Assembly (NCBI RefSeq): GCF_013201075.1
Contig: NZ_CP053708.1
Location: 4,469,501 to 4,533,500, forward strand
DNA from: Lichenicola cladoniae
GTDB taxonomy: Bacteria > Pseudomonadota > Alphaproteobacteria > Acetobacterales > Acetobacteraceae
DNA length: 64,000 nucleotides
Direction: 5' to 3'
The stretch's first letter is position 1, and the number at the start of each line of letters is the position of its first letter. Below the pieces are notes generated by a model. The model did no database searches, was not told where the DNA came from, and was given only the letters and a program-made list of their open reading frames with translations. This document shows positions 56,735 through 64,000 of this stretch, in pieces. The position numbers were made by a program, and so were the translations under genes.

Positions 56735-57075
56735 ACCGCCGCCACCCGACGACCCTGCCCAGGATTCTGCTCGCCGCCGCGACCGTGGCAACCCTGTCCG
56801 GCTGCGCCACCCGCGGCTGCGACAACCCGTATGTCCTAGACTATATCGACAACGCCGACAGGAGCAGCGACCTCGCCTATCTCGGCCTGGTACGCGACGC
56901 CGTGCGAACCGACCCTGGCCCAAAGCCGAACACCGCCTATTGCTCGGTCTGGCAGCGCATCAAGAACCCCGCCTACGGCAGCACCCCGACCCAGCCCGAG
57001 TCCCTGCTACGCCCCCAACATTACACGATCACCCAGTTCGACCACGGCTGGCGCATCGTCCCCACGATCCCCTGA
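56731..57075 (+). CDS. Small putative lipoprotein of unknown function
   Basis: This 114-residue protein has a signal peptide and lipobox TLSGC with the acylated Cys at residue 25. The mature part contains three more Cys residues (ATRGCDNPYV, AYCSVWQRIKNPAYG) and ends HYTITQFDHGWRIVP. I do not recognise the family. It is translationally coupled to the FkbM gene (TGA/ATG overlap), which suggests a link to envelope glycan assembly. It ends 62 nt before hairpin element C. Confidence 0.75.
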   Translation: MNRRHPTTLPRILLAAATVATLSGCATRGCDNPYVLDYIDNADRSSDLAYLGLVRDAVRTDPGPKPNTAYCSVWQRIKNPAYGSTPTQPESLLRPQHYTITQFDHGWRIVPTIP

Positions 57076-57136
57076 CACAGCCAGGGGATCGAGCGAGGAC
57101 TACCTCCCCGGCACCCTTCCGGCACCGAGTTCGCCC

Positions 57137-57271
57137 AATGCGCTGTGCCGAGTGAGAGCTCCCCTTGGGGGAGCGCCCGTCGTGGCTATCGAGAACCGGA
57201 GCGGAGCGGCCTCCCGGCCGTGAGCACCGGAAGCGCAGAGAGCCGCGTCGGATCGCCGGCACAGTAGCATT
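57137..57271 (+). repeat. Hairpin repeat element, copy C
   Basis: The core spans 57144-57263 (120 bp) with tgtgccg and cggcaca ends. Outer arms are short here: 57137-57150 pairs with 57257-57271 over about 13 positions around one small internal loop. The internal stem 57177-57190 with 57238-57251 has one mismatch in addition to those seen in the other copies. The side hairpin gctcccc/ggggagc (57158-57174) has a longer stem than in copy A. The right end overlaps the last base of the stop codon of the convergent flavin reductase gene. Confidence 0.83.
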
Positions 57272-57756
57272 CAAACGTGGGAAAGGCCGTGGTAGGCGCG
57301 GGCGAAGTAGACCAGCGCCGCTGCCGGGTCGCCGAGACGGATGTCCTGCACGTGGCAGAAGATGACGCTGTGCGTGCCGACCTCGACAACGCTTGAGACC
57401 AGGCAATCGAACGAGACCAGCGACTGCTCGAGCACCGGGGCGCCGGTGACCAGCGTGGTCCAGACGCCTTCGGTAAAGCGTTCCTCCATGTCCAGCTTGC
57501 CGGCAAACGCGACCGATATGTCGCGCTGGGCGTGGGCGAGGGTGTTCACGCAGATCGGACCACCCTCGATGAAGGCGGCCCGCGAGCGAGAACTGCGATT
57601 GATGCAGACGAGCAGGGTCGGCGGGTCGTCGGTCACGGAGCAGACCGCCGACGCGGTCAGCCCATGACGGCTGACTCCATCGCCTGTGGTGATGACGTTG
57701 ACCGCTGCGCCAAGCCGCGACATTGCCTCGCGATAGATCGTTGTATCGACGCCCAT
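57271..57756 (-). CDS. Flavin reductase-like FMN-binding protein
   Basis: This protein of about 161 residues has the split-barrel flavin reductase fold that supplies reduced FMN to a partner monooxygenase. Visible are FREAMSRLGA-like start residues (YREAMSRLGAAVNVITT), HGLTASAVCSVTDDPPTLLVCINRSS, FCVNTL-like ICVNTLAHAQRDISVAFAG, and HSVIFCHVQDIRLGDPAAALVYFARAYHGL. The start at 57756 follows GGGAGAG. A start 12 codons earlier is unlikely. No monooxygenase gene is adjacent. HpaC- or RutF-like function is therefore only a family-level call. Confidence 0.85.
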   Translation of the reverse strand: MGVDTTIYREAMSRLGAAVNVITTGDGVSRHGLTASAVCSVTDDPPTLLVCINRSSRSRAAFIEGGPICVNTLAHAQRDISVAFAGKLDMEERFTEGVWTTLVTGAPVLEQSLVSFDCLVSSVVEVGTHSVIFCHVQDIRLGDPAAALVYFARAYHGLSHV

Positions 57757-57928
57757 CGTGCTTCTCTCCCTGCTGCCAGACGTGGCGCCCATGCTCGACG
57801 TGCTTCATGTTCGAAGCGCGTGACGTTATCAACCATCCTTCGCACAGGGCGGGCTCACGGTTATTGGCGCCGCTGTGATTCACATATATACGCGCATCCC
57901 GACGTAGATCACGAAGGCGGCTCTCCGC

Positions 57929-58723
57929 ATGCATCGACGCACCCTCCTCGGACTTGCAGCCGGCCTGGCCATGCCGGCGCTGCACGCGCGTGCCGACAGC
58001 GCGCCGCTGTCCTTGCGGGTCGGGATCATGTCCGGACCGGAAGAGGACATCGCCGAAGCTGCGCGCGGGATCGCGGCAGCGCATGGTTTGACGCTCAAGC
58101 TGGTGACCTTCGAGGATTACACGCTGCCGAACGAGGCTCTGGCGAGTGGCGATATCGATGCCAATGCATTCGAGCACAAGCCGTTCCTCGACTCCCAGAT
58201 TCAGGCGCGCGGCTACCATATCGTCCCGCTCGGGCTGACCTATGTCGAGCCGATGGGGATCTATTCGAAGAAGCTCCATAGGCTCGACGCGCTGGCGGAT
58301 GGCGCACGGATCGCGGTGCAGAACGACCCCAGCAACCAGGGGCGGGCACTGAACCTGCTGGCAGCGCATGGGCTGATCGCGCTGGCGCCGGGGCGCGGCC
58401 TGCTGCCGTCGCTGGCCGATGTCACCGGGTCGGCCAAACATCTGCGGCTGATCGAGCTCGATGCCGCGCAGTTGCCGCGGGCACTCGACGACGTGGCGAT
58501 GGCGTCGATCAACACCAACTACGCGGTCAGCGCCGGCCTCGATCCGGCCGCAGCCCTGATCCGCGAGCCGCGCGAGAACAATCCCTATGCCAACATGATC
58601 GCGGTACGTGCCGGCGACACCAACCGGGCCGGCATGAAGACGCTGCTGGCCTCGTATCAATCGCCCGAGATGGCCGCTTTCCTGGCGTCGCATTTCAAGG
58701 GCGCCATCCTGCCATCGTTCTGA
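57929..58723 (+). CDS. metQ: Methionine ABC transporter substrate-binding protein, MetQ/NlpA family
   Basis: This 264-residue binding protein delivers methionine to MetNI. The mature domain has LRVGIMSGPEEDIAE, LVTFEDYTLPNEALASGDIDANAFEHKPFLDSQIQARGY and IAVQNDPSNQGRALNLL, all typical of NlpA/MetQ. Unlike most members it lacks a lipobox Cys. The leader MHRRTLLGLAAGLAMPALHARA looks like a signal peptidase I or Tat-type export signal, so the protein is probably soluble in the periplasm. It is 9 nt upstream of metN. No S-adenosylmethionine riboswitch pattern was seen in the 172-bp leader region. Confidence 0.92.
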   Translation: MHRRTLLGLAAGLAMPALHARADSAPLSLRVGIMSGPEEDIAEAARGIAAAHGLTLKLVTFEDYTLPNEALASGDIDANAFEHKPFLDSQIQARGYHIVPLGLTYVEPMGIYSKKLHRLDALADGARIAVQNDPSNQGRALNLLAAHGLIALAPGRGLLPSLADVTGSAKHLRLIELDAAQLPRALDDVAMASINTNYAVSAGLDPAAALIREPRENNPYANMIAVRAGDTNRAGMKTLLASYQSPEMAAFLASHFKGAILPSF

Positions 58724-58732
58724 AGCGCCTCC

Positions 58733-59800
58733 ATGGATGAAGCGCCTGCCCTGATCCGCTTCGAGCGGGTGACACGGCGCTTCGGCGGCCATCCGGCGAT
58801 CGCGGACATATCGTTCTCGGTCGGGCATGGCGAGATCGTCGGGGTCATCGGCCGGTCCGGCGCCGGCAAGTCGACGCTGCTGCGCTGCCTGGCCGGGCTG
58901 GAACGGCCGGACGAAGGCAGGATCGTGCTCGATGGGCAGGACCTGGCGCAGCTCGGCGAACCGGCGCTCCGGGCGCGGCGGCGTCGCATCGGGCTGGTGT
59001 TCCAGCACTTCAACCTACTGTCGTCACGGACCGCGGCGCAGAACATCGCGTTGCCGCTCAAGATCGCCGGCTGGACACGGGCCGATCGCGCGCGCCGCAC
59101 CACGGAGTTGCTGGAGCTGGTCGGGTTGCCGGACCGGGCCGGGCATTATCCGGCGCAACTGTCCGGCGGTCAGAAGCAGCGTGTCGGCATTGCGCGCGCT
59201 CTGGCCGCGAGCCCGGCGCTGCTGCTGTGCGACGAGGCGACCTCGGCGCTCGATCCGGAAACCACGCATTCGATCCTGGCGCTGCTGCGCGACATCAACG
59301 CGCGGCTCGGCCTGACCATCATGCTGATCACCCACGAGATGAGCGTGGTCAGGGCGGTGGCGGACCGCGTGCTGGTGCTCGAGGCTGGTCGCCTGGTCGA
59401 GGATGTTCCGGCGGCGCGCTTGTTCGCCCATGTCGAGGCCGGCAGCATGAACGAGGCTACCCGGAGCCTGCTGCGTGACCAGCGCCCGTCCCTCCCCGGC
59501 TTCCTGGTCGATCGGCTGACGCCGGAGCCGGCCGCCGGCAGCCACGCGGTGCTGGAACTGGGGGTCGGCGGCGACGCGGCGCATTTGCCGATGATTGCCC
59601 GGCTGGCCACCGAAACCGGGATCGAGGCGACGTTGCTGGAAGGCGGCGTCACCCATATCGGACAGGAGCCGATCGGTGCGTTGTTCCTCGCCGTGCCCTC
59701 GGACCGGGCCGACGAGGCCGAGGCGGCCTTGCGCCGGTTCGGCGCCGACACGACGGAAACCTCGTTGCGGAGGCTTGGCCATGTCGTCCTACCTGATTGA
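58733..59800 (+). CDS. metN: Methionine ABC transporter ATP-binding protein
   Basis: This 355-residue ATPase has Walker A GRSGAGKSTLLRCLAGLERP, Q-loop region FQHFNLLSSRTAAQNIALPL, signature LSGGQKQRVGIARALAASPALLLCDEATSALDPE and the switch His in LITHEM. A C-terminal NIL-type regulatory domain (about residues 270-350) is present, where methionine is known to inhibit transport in the MetNI family. The gene overlaps metI by 20 nt. Confidence 0.95.
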   Translation: MDEAPALIRFERVTRRFGGHPAIADISFSVGHGEIVGVIGRSGAGKSTLLRCLAGLERPDEGRIVLDGQDLAQLGEPALRARRRRIGLVFQHFNLLSSRTAAQNIALPLKIAGWTRADRARRTTELLELVGLPDRAGHYPAQLSGGQKQRVGIARALAASPALLLCDEATSALDPETTHSILALLRDINARLGLTIMLITHEMSVVRAVADRVLVLEAGRLVEDVPAARLFAHVEAGSMNEATRSLLRDQRPSLPGFLVDRLTPEPAAGSHAVLELGVGGDAAHLPMIARLATETGIEATLLEGGVTHIGQEPIGALFLAVPSDRADEAEAALRRFGADTTETSLRRLGHVVLPD

Positions 59801-60437
59801 CCAGATCGCGCTGGCACTCTGGCAGACGGTGGAAATGACCCTGGCGTCCGGGGTGATTTCGCTGCTGCTCGGCCTGCCGCTGGCGATCCTGCTGGTGGTG
59901 ACTGCGTCCGATGGCCTGAAGCCGATGCGGCTGGTCAACCGGGTGCTGGGCGGACTGGTCAATGCGGTCCGGTCGCTGCCGTTCATCGTGCTGCTGGTGG
60001 CGTTGATCCCGCTCACACGGCTGATTGCCGGCACATCGATCGGCACCGAGGCGGCGATCGTGCCGCTATCGCTCGCGGCGACACCGTATTTCGCCCGTGT
60101 GGCCGAGGTTTCGCTACGGGAGGTGGACCAGGGCCTGGTCGAGGCGGTGCAGGCGATGGGCGGGAGCAGGCTCTCGATCATCCGCGAGGTGCTGCTGCCG
60201 GAGGCGTTGCCCGGGCTGATCGCCGGCTTCACGCTGACGCTGGTGACGCTGGTCGGCGCTTCGGCGATGGCGGGCGCGATCGGCGCGGGCGGGCTCGGCG
60301 ACCTGGCCATCCGCTACGGCTACCAGCGGTTCGAGACCAACGTGATGATCGCCGTGGTGGCAATCCTGATCGTCCTGGTCTCGGCGCTGCAGTGGGCCGG
60401 CGACCGGGCGGCGCGCCACGTCGACAGACGTGCCTGA
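59781..60437 (+). CDS. metI: Methionine ABC transporter permease
   Basis: This inner-membrane permease of about 218 residues has five hydrophobic helices and the EAA loop VEAVQAMGGSRLSIIREVLLPEALPGLIAGFTLTLV that docks on MetN. The start at 59781 (MSSYLIDQIALALWQTVEMTLASG) gives the usual length. A longer frame upstream is a shadow within metN. It ends the metQNI operon. Its last codons lie in a 25-bp tandem repeat that leads into a terminator-like structure. Confidence 0.94.
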   Translation: MSSYLIDQIALALWQTVEMTLASGVISLLLGLPLAILLVVTASDGLKPMRLVNRVLGGLVNAVRSLPFIVLLVALIPLTRLIAGTSIGTEAAIVPLSLAATPYFARVAEVSLREVDQGLVEAVQAMGGSRLSIIREVLLPEALPGLIAGFTLTLVTLVGASAMAGAIGAGGLGDLAIRYGYQRFETNVMIAVVAILIVLVSALQWAGDRAARHVDRRA

Positions 60438-60502
60438 TACCGGCGTCGACAGACGGGCCTGATACCGGCGTCGACAGGCTCCTGTCGTTCGATCGTATCA
60501 GG
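60419..60502. repeat. 25-bp tandem repeat and inverted-repeat terminator region after metI
   Basis: Two 25-bp units (60419-60443 and 60444-60468, one base different) and the start of a third (cgtcgacag) run from the end of metI into the intergenic space. Nested inverted repeats follow: cctgatac/gtatcagg (60458-60465, 60495-60502) and, inside, cgacag/ctgtcg. They probably terminate both metI and the convergent acyltransferase gene. Confidence 0.7.
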
Positions 60503-61595
60503 TCGATACCGCCATCCGGGTCGTACGGGTTTTGACCGGCGGCGCGAGACCGAACATCGCCAGAAGATGCAGCCGCTTCATCACCAGGTGAATGCCGACC
60601 GGGATCATGACCCCGGCACTGGTGCCGACTACCAGGTAAAGCCACGGGTCCGCCACGACATGCAGCTTGAGCATGATTACCCGCGCACCCGATCCGGCGA
60701 TGACGTGCAACACGTAGATCGTCATCGACATGACGCCCACGCCTGCCAGCCAGCGATGCCCACGCTGATCCAGCACCTTGCAGACCAGCACGATGCCGGC
60801 AATTCCCGTGATGCATGCTGGCAGCGAGAGGAGGCTTACCGGGTCTCGACCGGAGAGCGTCCCGCCGGCCCAGACCATCAGCGCGAAGGCGAACCAGACC
60901 AGCGCCGCAACGGTCCAGCCGCGGATACGATCGGGCTGCCAGCGCGCGAGCATCGCTGGTCCGTAGAGGCCCGCAACATAGAAAGGAAGATCGTAGAGCG
61001 TCATCGACAACTGTGTCGGTATCGGAACGGCCTGGTAGATTGCGAAACCAGCAAACGCGATACCGATCAGGGTCAGCCGCGACGGCAGCAGCACGACGAG
61101 GACATGGCAGATCATGATGGCATACAGGAACCAGAACTGCCCGATCGGCTGATACCAGATCTTGGCAAGGTCGGTGAACGTCATCGGGGTGTTGACGTCA
61201 TGCGCCAGCATGATGATGACGCAGCCCTGCAAGACGGACCAGAGAAAGTAGGGATAGGCGATCGTCCAGACTTTGTTGACGAGAAAGGCCTGGTTTCCTC
61301 GTCGGAGACTGTGCTGGACATTGAGACCGGCCAGGAAAAAGAACAGCGGCATATGGAAAGCATACACCGTGTAGTCCATCCATCCTGCCAGCGTCAGGTT
61401 GGAAAATACTCCGCTTTTGACGATCCCACGCAGGGAGTGGCCGAACACGACGAGTATAACGCCGATCCCACGTGCGTAATCGATCCAGACCTGGCGTTCG
61501 GACGGAGTTGATGCAGTTGCGGTAACAGAACGACTAATCTCTCGATCCAAAAGCACAGCCGCGTCTCTTTCAAATTGCAGGGTCTCGGCGATCAT
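60498..61595 (-). CDS. Acyltransferase family 3 membrane protein
   Basis: This 365-residue polytopic membrane acyltransferase has ten or so helices. Family marks are RQVWIDYARGIGVILVVFGHSLRG near the N-terminus, VYAFHMPLFFFLAGLNVQHSLRRGNQAFLVNKVWTIAYPYFLW, QFWFLYAIMICHVLVVLL and the late GVGVMSMTIYVLHVIAGSGARV. It probably acetylates or succinylates a surface glycan. Its start overlaps the stop of a small 83-codon frame by 4 nt. The 5-prime part and upstream region are clearly more AT-rich than the rest of the window, which may mark recent acquisition. Confidence 0.88.
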   Translation of the reverse strand: MIAETLQFERDAAVLLDREISRSVTATASTPSERQVWIDYARGIGVILVVFGHSLRGIVKSGVFSNLTLAGWMDYTVYAFHMPLFFFLAGLNVQHSLRRGNQAFLVNKVWTIAYPYFLWSVLQGCVIIMLAHDVNTPMTFTDLAKIWYQPIGQFWFLYAIMICHVLVVLLPSRLTLIGIAFAGFAIYQAVPIPTQLSMTLYDLPFYVAGLYGPAMLARWQPDRIRGWTVAALVWFAFALMVWAGGTLSGRDPVSLLSLPACITGIAGIVLVCKVLDQRGHRWLAGVGVMSMTIYVLHVIAGSGARVIMLKLHVVADPWLYLVVGTSAGVMIPVGIHLVMKRLHLLAMFGLAPPVKTRTTRMAVST

Positions 61596-61843
61596 TCGAC
61601 ACGGCGCTCTATTATTTGCGACAGCCCGTCGATATCAGCCGTCGACCTTACGATGAGTTCCCGGAACGATCTCATTGTTATAATACGTTCTCGACCGTAA
61701 AGAACCACCTCATTAGGAGTAGTCAGCTTTTGCTTGTCTGATGTTAATATAATGATCTTTCGTACAACGCAGACGGTTTCCACGGCGGTATAAGTTTTGC
61801 GACCGTTGTTCCGATATTGGCGATCGGGCCGCCCTTGTTCCAA
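61592..61843 (-). CDS. Small hypothetical protein upstream of the acyltransferase
   Basis: This 83-codon frame ends with a TGA that overlaps the acyltransferase ATG by 4 nt, an arrangement typical of coupled genes. The predicted product has no recognisable domain (VRKIIILTSDKQKLTTPNEVVLYGRERIITMRSFRELIVR in the middle). Its AT-rich codon use differs from the surroundings. It could be a real small protein, a leader peptide or a gene remnant. The start codon is uncertain. Confidence 0.35.
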   Translation of the reverse strand: MEQGRPDRQYRNNGRKTYTAVETVCVVRKIIILTSDKQKLTTPNEVVLYGRERIITMRSFRELIVRSTADIDGLSQIIERRVE

Positions 61844-62262
61844 ACGGCGAAACAGTCGTGGGGGTTTACTCGCGATCCGTGCGCGCTAAAGCAGGCATCA
61901 ACACTATCGATCGGTCACATCAGCCGCAGATGTCGGCCCAGATTAATAAATGTTGCCCTGCCTCAAGAACTCGCCACGGATCACGAGAGCCTGCTTTGCT
62001 GGTCGCAGTCGTGATGGTCAGGGGGCGATCTGATTCCCGGTCTGCCGGTCGGTTTCAGCATGTCCATCCCTAAGACCTGCCGATCAGCTCGGTGGGCGCT
62101 GGGCGAGGCATTGCCGTCAGCCCGCGGCCAGGCGGCACCGGGAGGTTTGTCACCTCCCAGGCCGCCGTCCCGGCCTCCGGCAAGCCAAATCGTCGATCGA
62201 CTTTGCGCCGATACTGCGGAAGCGCCCTTAGAGCCTCAGGCCAGGGTCTCGGAGAACAGCTC
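61844..62262. other. Intergenic stretch without a recognisable gene
   Basis: I see no convincing coding region here. A perfect 7-bp hairpin gggaggt/acctccc with a 5-nt loop lies at 62140-62158. The last 27 bases before 62263 are the former C-terminal codons of the dienelactone hydrolase gene, now behind an amber stop. The left part is AT-richer than usual for the window. Possible decayed-gene residue cannot be excluded. Confidence 0.4.
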
Positions 62263-62955
62263 CTACATGGCCGCCCAGGACCGCGCATCGGACTCCGGGC
62301 TGTAGCGGATCGCGTCCGGCATGCCGCGCTTGGCGGCCTCCTGATTGGTGAAGCTGTGCACGGTCTTGCCGTACACATGCATCTGCCAGTCGATACCGGC
62401 GTCACGCATCTCGGCCTCGAACTCGGCCCGCTGCTCGGCCGGGATCATCGGGTCGTCGGCGCCGATGCAGACCAGGATGCGGGCCCGGATCGCCTTGGCA
62501 TCGGATTTCGGCGCCTTTGTCCCGAGGCCGCTATGGAAGCCGACCACCGCCTTGATGTCGGCGCCCGACCGCGCGAGCTCGAGCGACATGGTGCCGCCGA
62601 AGCAGAAGCCGATCGAGGCCACGCGGCTGGCATCGACCTCGGTGCGCCCGGTCAGCGCGGCTAGGCCGGCGCCGGCCCGGGCACGGGTGCGGGACGGATC
62701 GGCGAACAGCGGCTGCAGCAGGCCGATCGCCTCCTGGAGATCATCGACCATCCGACCCTCGCCGTGCAGGTCGCAGGCCAGCGCTACGAAGCCCATTTCG
62801 GACAGGCGCTTGGCTCGCCCGATCGCATGTTCGCTCAGGCCGAACGCCTCGGGAAACACCAGAATGCCCGGACGGGGCGATTCGCTGGGCTCGAAAAACA
62901 ACTGGCTGCGCATCGTCAGCCCATCGGCTTCATAGGTCAGGATCTCGTGGGCCAT
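62263..62955 (-). CDS. Dienelactone hydrolase family protein with premature amber stop
   Basis: This alpha/beta hydrolase of about 230 residues has the nucleophile Cys in IGFCFGGTMSLELARSGADI, an Asp in CIGADDPMIPAEQ and the catalytic His in GKTVHSFTNQEA. It starts MAHEILTYEADGLTMRSQLF, with GAGGAA 7 nt upstream of the ATG at 62955. The frame ends at TAG (62263-62265) directly after SWAAM, but the same frame continues past it with ELFSETLA and then a TGA at 62236-62238. A CAG-to-TAG change would explain this. The loss is only about nine residues after the catalytic core, so the enzyme may still work. Confidence 0.87.
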   Translation of the reverse strand: MAHEILTYEADGLTMRSQLFFEPSESPRPGILVFPEAFGLSEHAIGRAKRLSEMGFVALACDLHGEGRMVDDLQEAIGLLQPLFADPSRTRARAGAGLAALTGRTEVDASRVASIGFCFGGTMSLELARSGADIKAVVGFHSGLGTKAPKSDAKAIRARILVCIGADDPMIPAEQRAEFEAEMRDAGIDWQMHVYGKTVHSFTNQEAAKRGMPDAIRYSPESDARSWAAM

Positions 62956-63305
62956 CATCTCGTTCCTCGAGCAGAACCAGCCCGGATCGAGCCGATCTAT
63001 CAGCCTACGTGACTGATAAAAATAGGGTTTTCAAGCACTGGAACCGCCTCCTGACTTCATCGTCGCGTGATGGCCGGGTGAAGATGATGGTCGGTGCGTC
63101 GGTACCGTGACTCGAATTTGCCTGATTACAGCCATGGTCGGCGTGCTTCTGAAGCAGATGCTGACGCTTAAGGAGGCAGCGGGTGTTGTCTTTTTCGGCG
63201 CTGGGGCTGACTCTCAACCCCCTCGGCATGGCTTATCGACGCTTCGGCATCGAAACCTTACGCACGCCGGACGTTGCTGCTCATCACATACCCGGAGGAA
63301 ATCTC
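62956..63305. promoter_or_regulatory. Divergent region between dienelactone hydrolase and HU genes
   Basis: This 350-bp stretch holds the promoters of the two divergent genes. The part near 63011-63032 (gataaaaatagggttttcaa) is AT-rich. A frame continuous with the HU gene extends upstream to about 63183, but it lacks a good start and its encoded residues do not look like HU. No regulatory RNA was recognised. Confidence 0.4.
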
Positions 63306-63665
63306 GTGAATCACGCCGATCTCGTGGCCAAGGTTGCCTCGAACGCCGACCTGTCCAAGGAAAGCGCTTCGCAGGCGGTGGAAGCCGTTGCAAAGGCCAT
63401 CAGCGAGTCATTGAACGCAGGCGAAGAGGTCCGCTACTCGGGCCTCGGCATCTTCGACATCTCGGCTCGTGCTGCCCGTCAGGGACGCAACCCGCAGACC
63501 GGCGAGGCCATCGCCATCGCCGCCAGCAAGGTTGCCCGCTTCCGTGCCGCCAAGTCGCTGAAGGACACCCTGAACGCCGGTGGCGACGACAAGAAGGCCG
63601 CAAAGCCGGCAGCCGCCAAGGCCGCGCCGAAAGCCGCAGCCAAGCCGGCCCCCAAGAAGAAGTAG
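63306..63665 (+). CDS. HU family DNA-binding protein with Ala/Lys/Pro-rich tail
   Basis: This nucleoid protein of about 119 residues bends and compacts DNA. The HU fold starts at VNHADLVAKVASNADLSKESASQAVEAVAKAISESL (GTG start read as Met). The arm region is FDISARAARQGRNPQTGEAIAIAASKVARFRAAKSLKDTL. A tail of about 28 residues (GGDDKKAAKPAAAKAAPKAA and on) is rich in Ala, Lys and Pro, like the histone-H1-type tails of some HU proteins. GGAGG at 63294-63298 fixes the GTG at 63306. Its stop abuts the stop of the convergent aminotransferase gene with no base between. Confidence 0.93.
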   Translation: MNHADLVAKVASNADLSKESASQAVEAVAKAISESLNAGEEVRYSGLGIFDISARAARQGRNPQTGEAIAIAASKVARFRAAKSLKDTLNAGGDDKKAAKPAAAKAAPKAAAKPAPKKK

Positions 63666-64000
63666 TCAGGCCGACGCGTATCGGGCGAGTGCTGCATCCA
63701 CAGCCTCGCCCGATGGCACCCTGACCCCTTCGCCACGCAGGACTGCCTCGAGCGCTGCCAACGTGGCCATCACGGTATCCTGCCTGCAGTTGTAGCCCAT
63801 CGTGCCGATGCGCCAGATCCGCCCCGCCAGCGGGCCGAACGAACTGCCGATCTCGATCCCGAACTGCACCCGCATCCTGAGGCGCACCCGCTCGCCATCG
63901 ACCCCGTCCGGGATCTCGATGCCGGTGACGTTGTGCATGGCGTACGCCTGGTCGCCGAACAGGGTCAGCCCCATGGCCTGCAGGCCGGCCCTCATCGCCT
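63666..64000 (-). CDS. Alanine-glyoxylate aminotransferase family protein, C-terminal part (PucG-like)
   Basis: Only the C-terminal 110 or so residues of this fold-type I PLP enzyme are inside the window. The frame continues past the right edge. Visible are LRAGLQAMGLTLFGDQ-like MRAGLQAMGLTLFGDQAYAMHNVTGIEIPDGVDGERVR and FGIEIGSSFGPLAGRIWRIGTMGYNCRQDTVMATLAALEAVL. This small-domain pattern fits (S)-ureidoglycine--glyoxylate or alanine-glyoxylate transaminases. Together with the deaminase at 31635 it hints at purine use, but the two are far apart. Confidence 0.82.
   Translation of the reverse strand, partial: AMRAGLQAMGLTLFGDQAYAMHNVTGIEIPDGVDGERVRLRMRVQFGIEIGSSFGPLAGRIWRIGTMGYNCRQDTVMATLAALEAVLRGEGVRVPSGEAVDAALARYASA

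Noticed and set aside
57757-57928. S-adenosylmethionine riboswitch upstream of metQ
   Set aside because: I looked for the SAM-II pattern expected in alphaproteobacteria and could not find its conserved elements in this leader.
57029-59008. 659-codon minus-strand frame across the flavin reductase, metQ and metN
   Set aside because: It crosses several well-supported genes on both strands and its product is low-complexity without motifs.
61844-62262. tRNA or transposase remnant in the intergenic stretch
   Set aside because: No T-loop-like sequence or cloverleaf was seen, and frames on both strands show no transposase motifs.

Overview
The window looks like a chromosomal segment of a high-GC alphaproteobacterium, most likely Acetobacteraceae or a relative (inference). 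The grounds are strongly GC-biased third positions, an OprB-type carbohydrate porin, a NodT/HAE1 efflux operon, many sugar and polyol ABC systems, and cyclitol catabolism. I saw no rRNA, tRNA, CRISPR array or intact insertion sequence.

Layout. 1-2.3 kb: the end of a nucleotide-sugar reductase, then a TetR regulator and a short-chain dehydrogenase with matching candidate operators. 2.3-9.2 kb: an RND efflux operon (adaptor, pump, outer-membrane factor) divergent from a TetR regulator, with a perfect 20-bp palindrome between them. 9.1-19.5 kb: a minus-strand sugar module of ABC importer, mutarotase-like protein, PfkB kinase, DeoC aldolase, aldehyde dehydrogenase and DUF779 protein, with a divergent DeoR-family regulator. 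Together these genes read as a complete 2-deoxyribose pathway in which DeoC releases acetaldehyde and the dehydrogenase oxidises it. 19.6-28.5 kb: a plus-strand polyol operon (binding protein, GatD-like dehydrogenase, FGGY kinase, SorC regulator, ABC ATPase, permease) followed by an OprB porin and a strong terminator. 28.5-35.1 kb: a PhnD-like protein, two fatty-acid desaturases flanking pepT and an 8-oxoguanine-deaminase-like gene, and an SH3 lipoprotein. 35.4-41.6 kb: myo-inositol catabolic genes iolC-iolD-iolB-iolA behind a GGAA-N6-TTCC site. 41.7-46.7 kb: a partial type II secretion set (gspG, gspO, gspE, gspF) and a lytic transglycosylase. 46.7-57.1 kb: an exported ferritin-like protein and a surface-glycan locus (acyltransferase, a 1606-residue methyltransferase/triple-glycosyltransferase fusion, a further glycosyltransferase, an FkbM methyltransferase, a small lipoprotein). 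57.3-64 kb: flavin reductase, metQ-metN-metI, another acyltransferase, a dienelactone hydrolase with a late amber stop, an HU protein and the end of a PucG-like aminotransferase.

The most unusual signal is a family of three interspersed hairpin elements (9536-9691, 42989-43138, 57137-57271). Each has a core of about 110-120 bp. Paired arms outside the core differ in sequence between copies yet remain complementary within each copy, and two internal stem pairs covary. All three lie in the same orientation, directly at the stop codon of a minus-strand gene. I do not recognise the family. It could be a structured RNA, an intercistronic mRNA element, or a small mobile element that inserts into hairpins.
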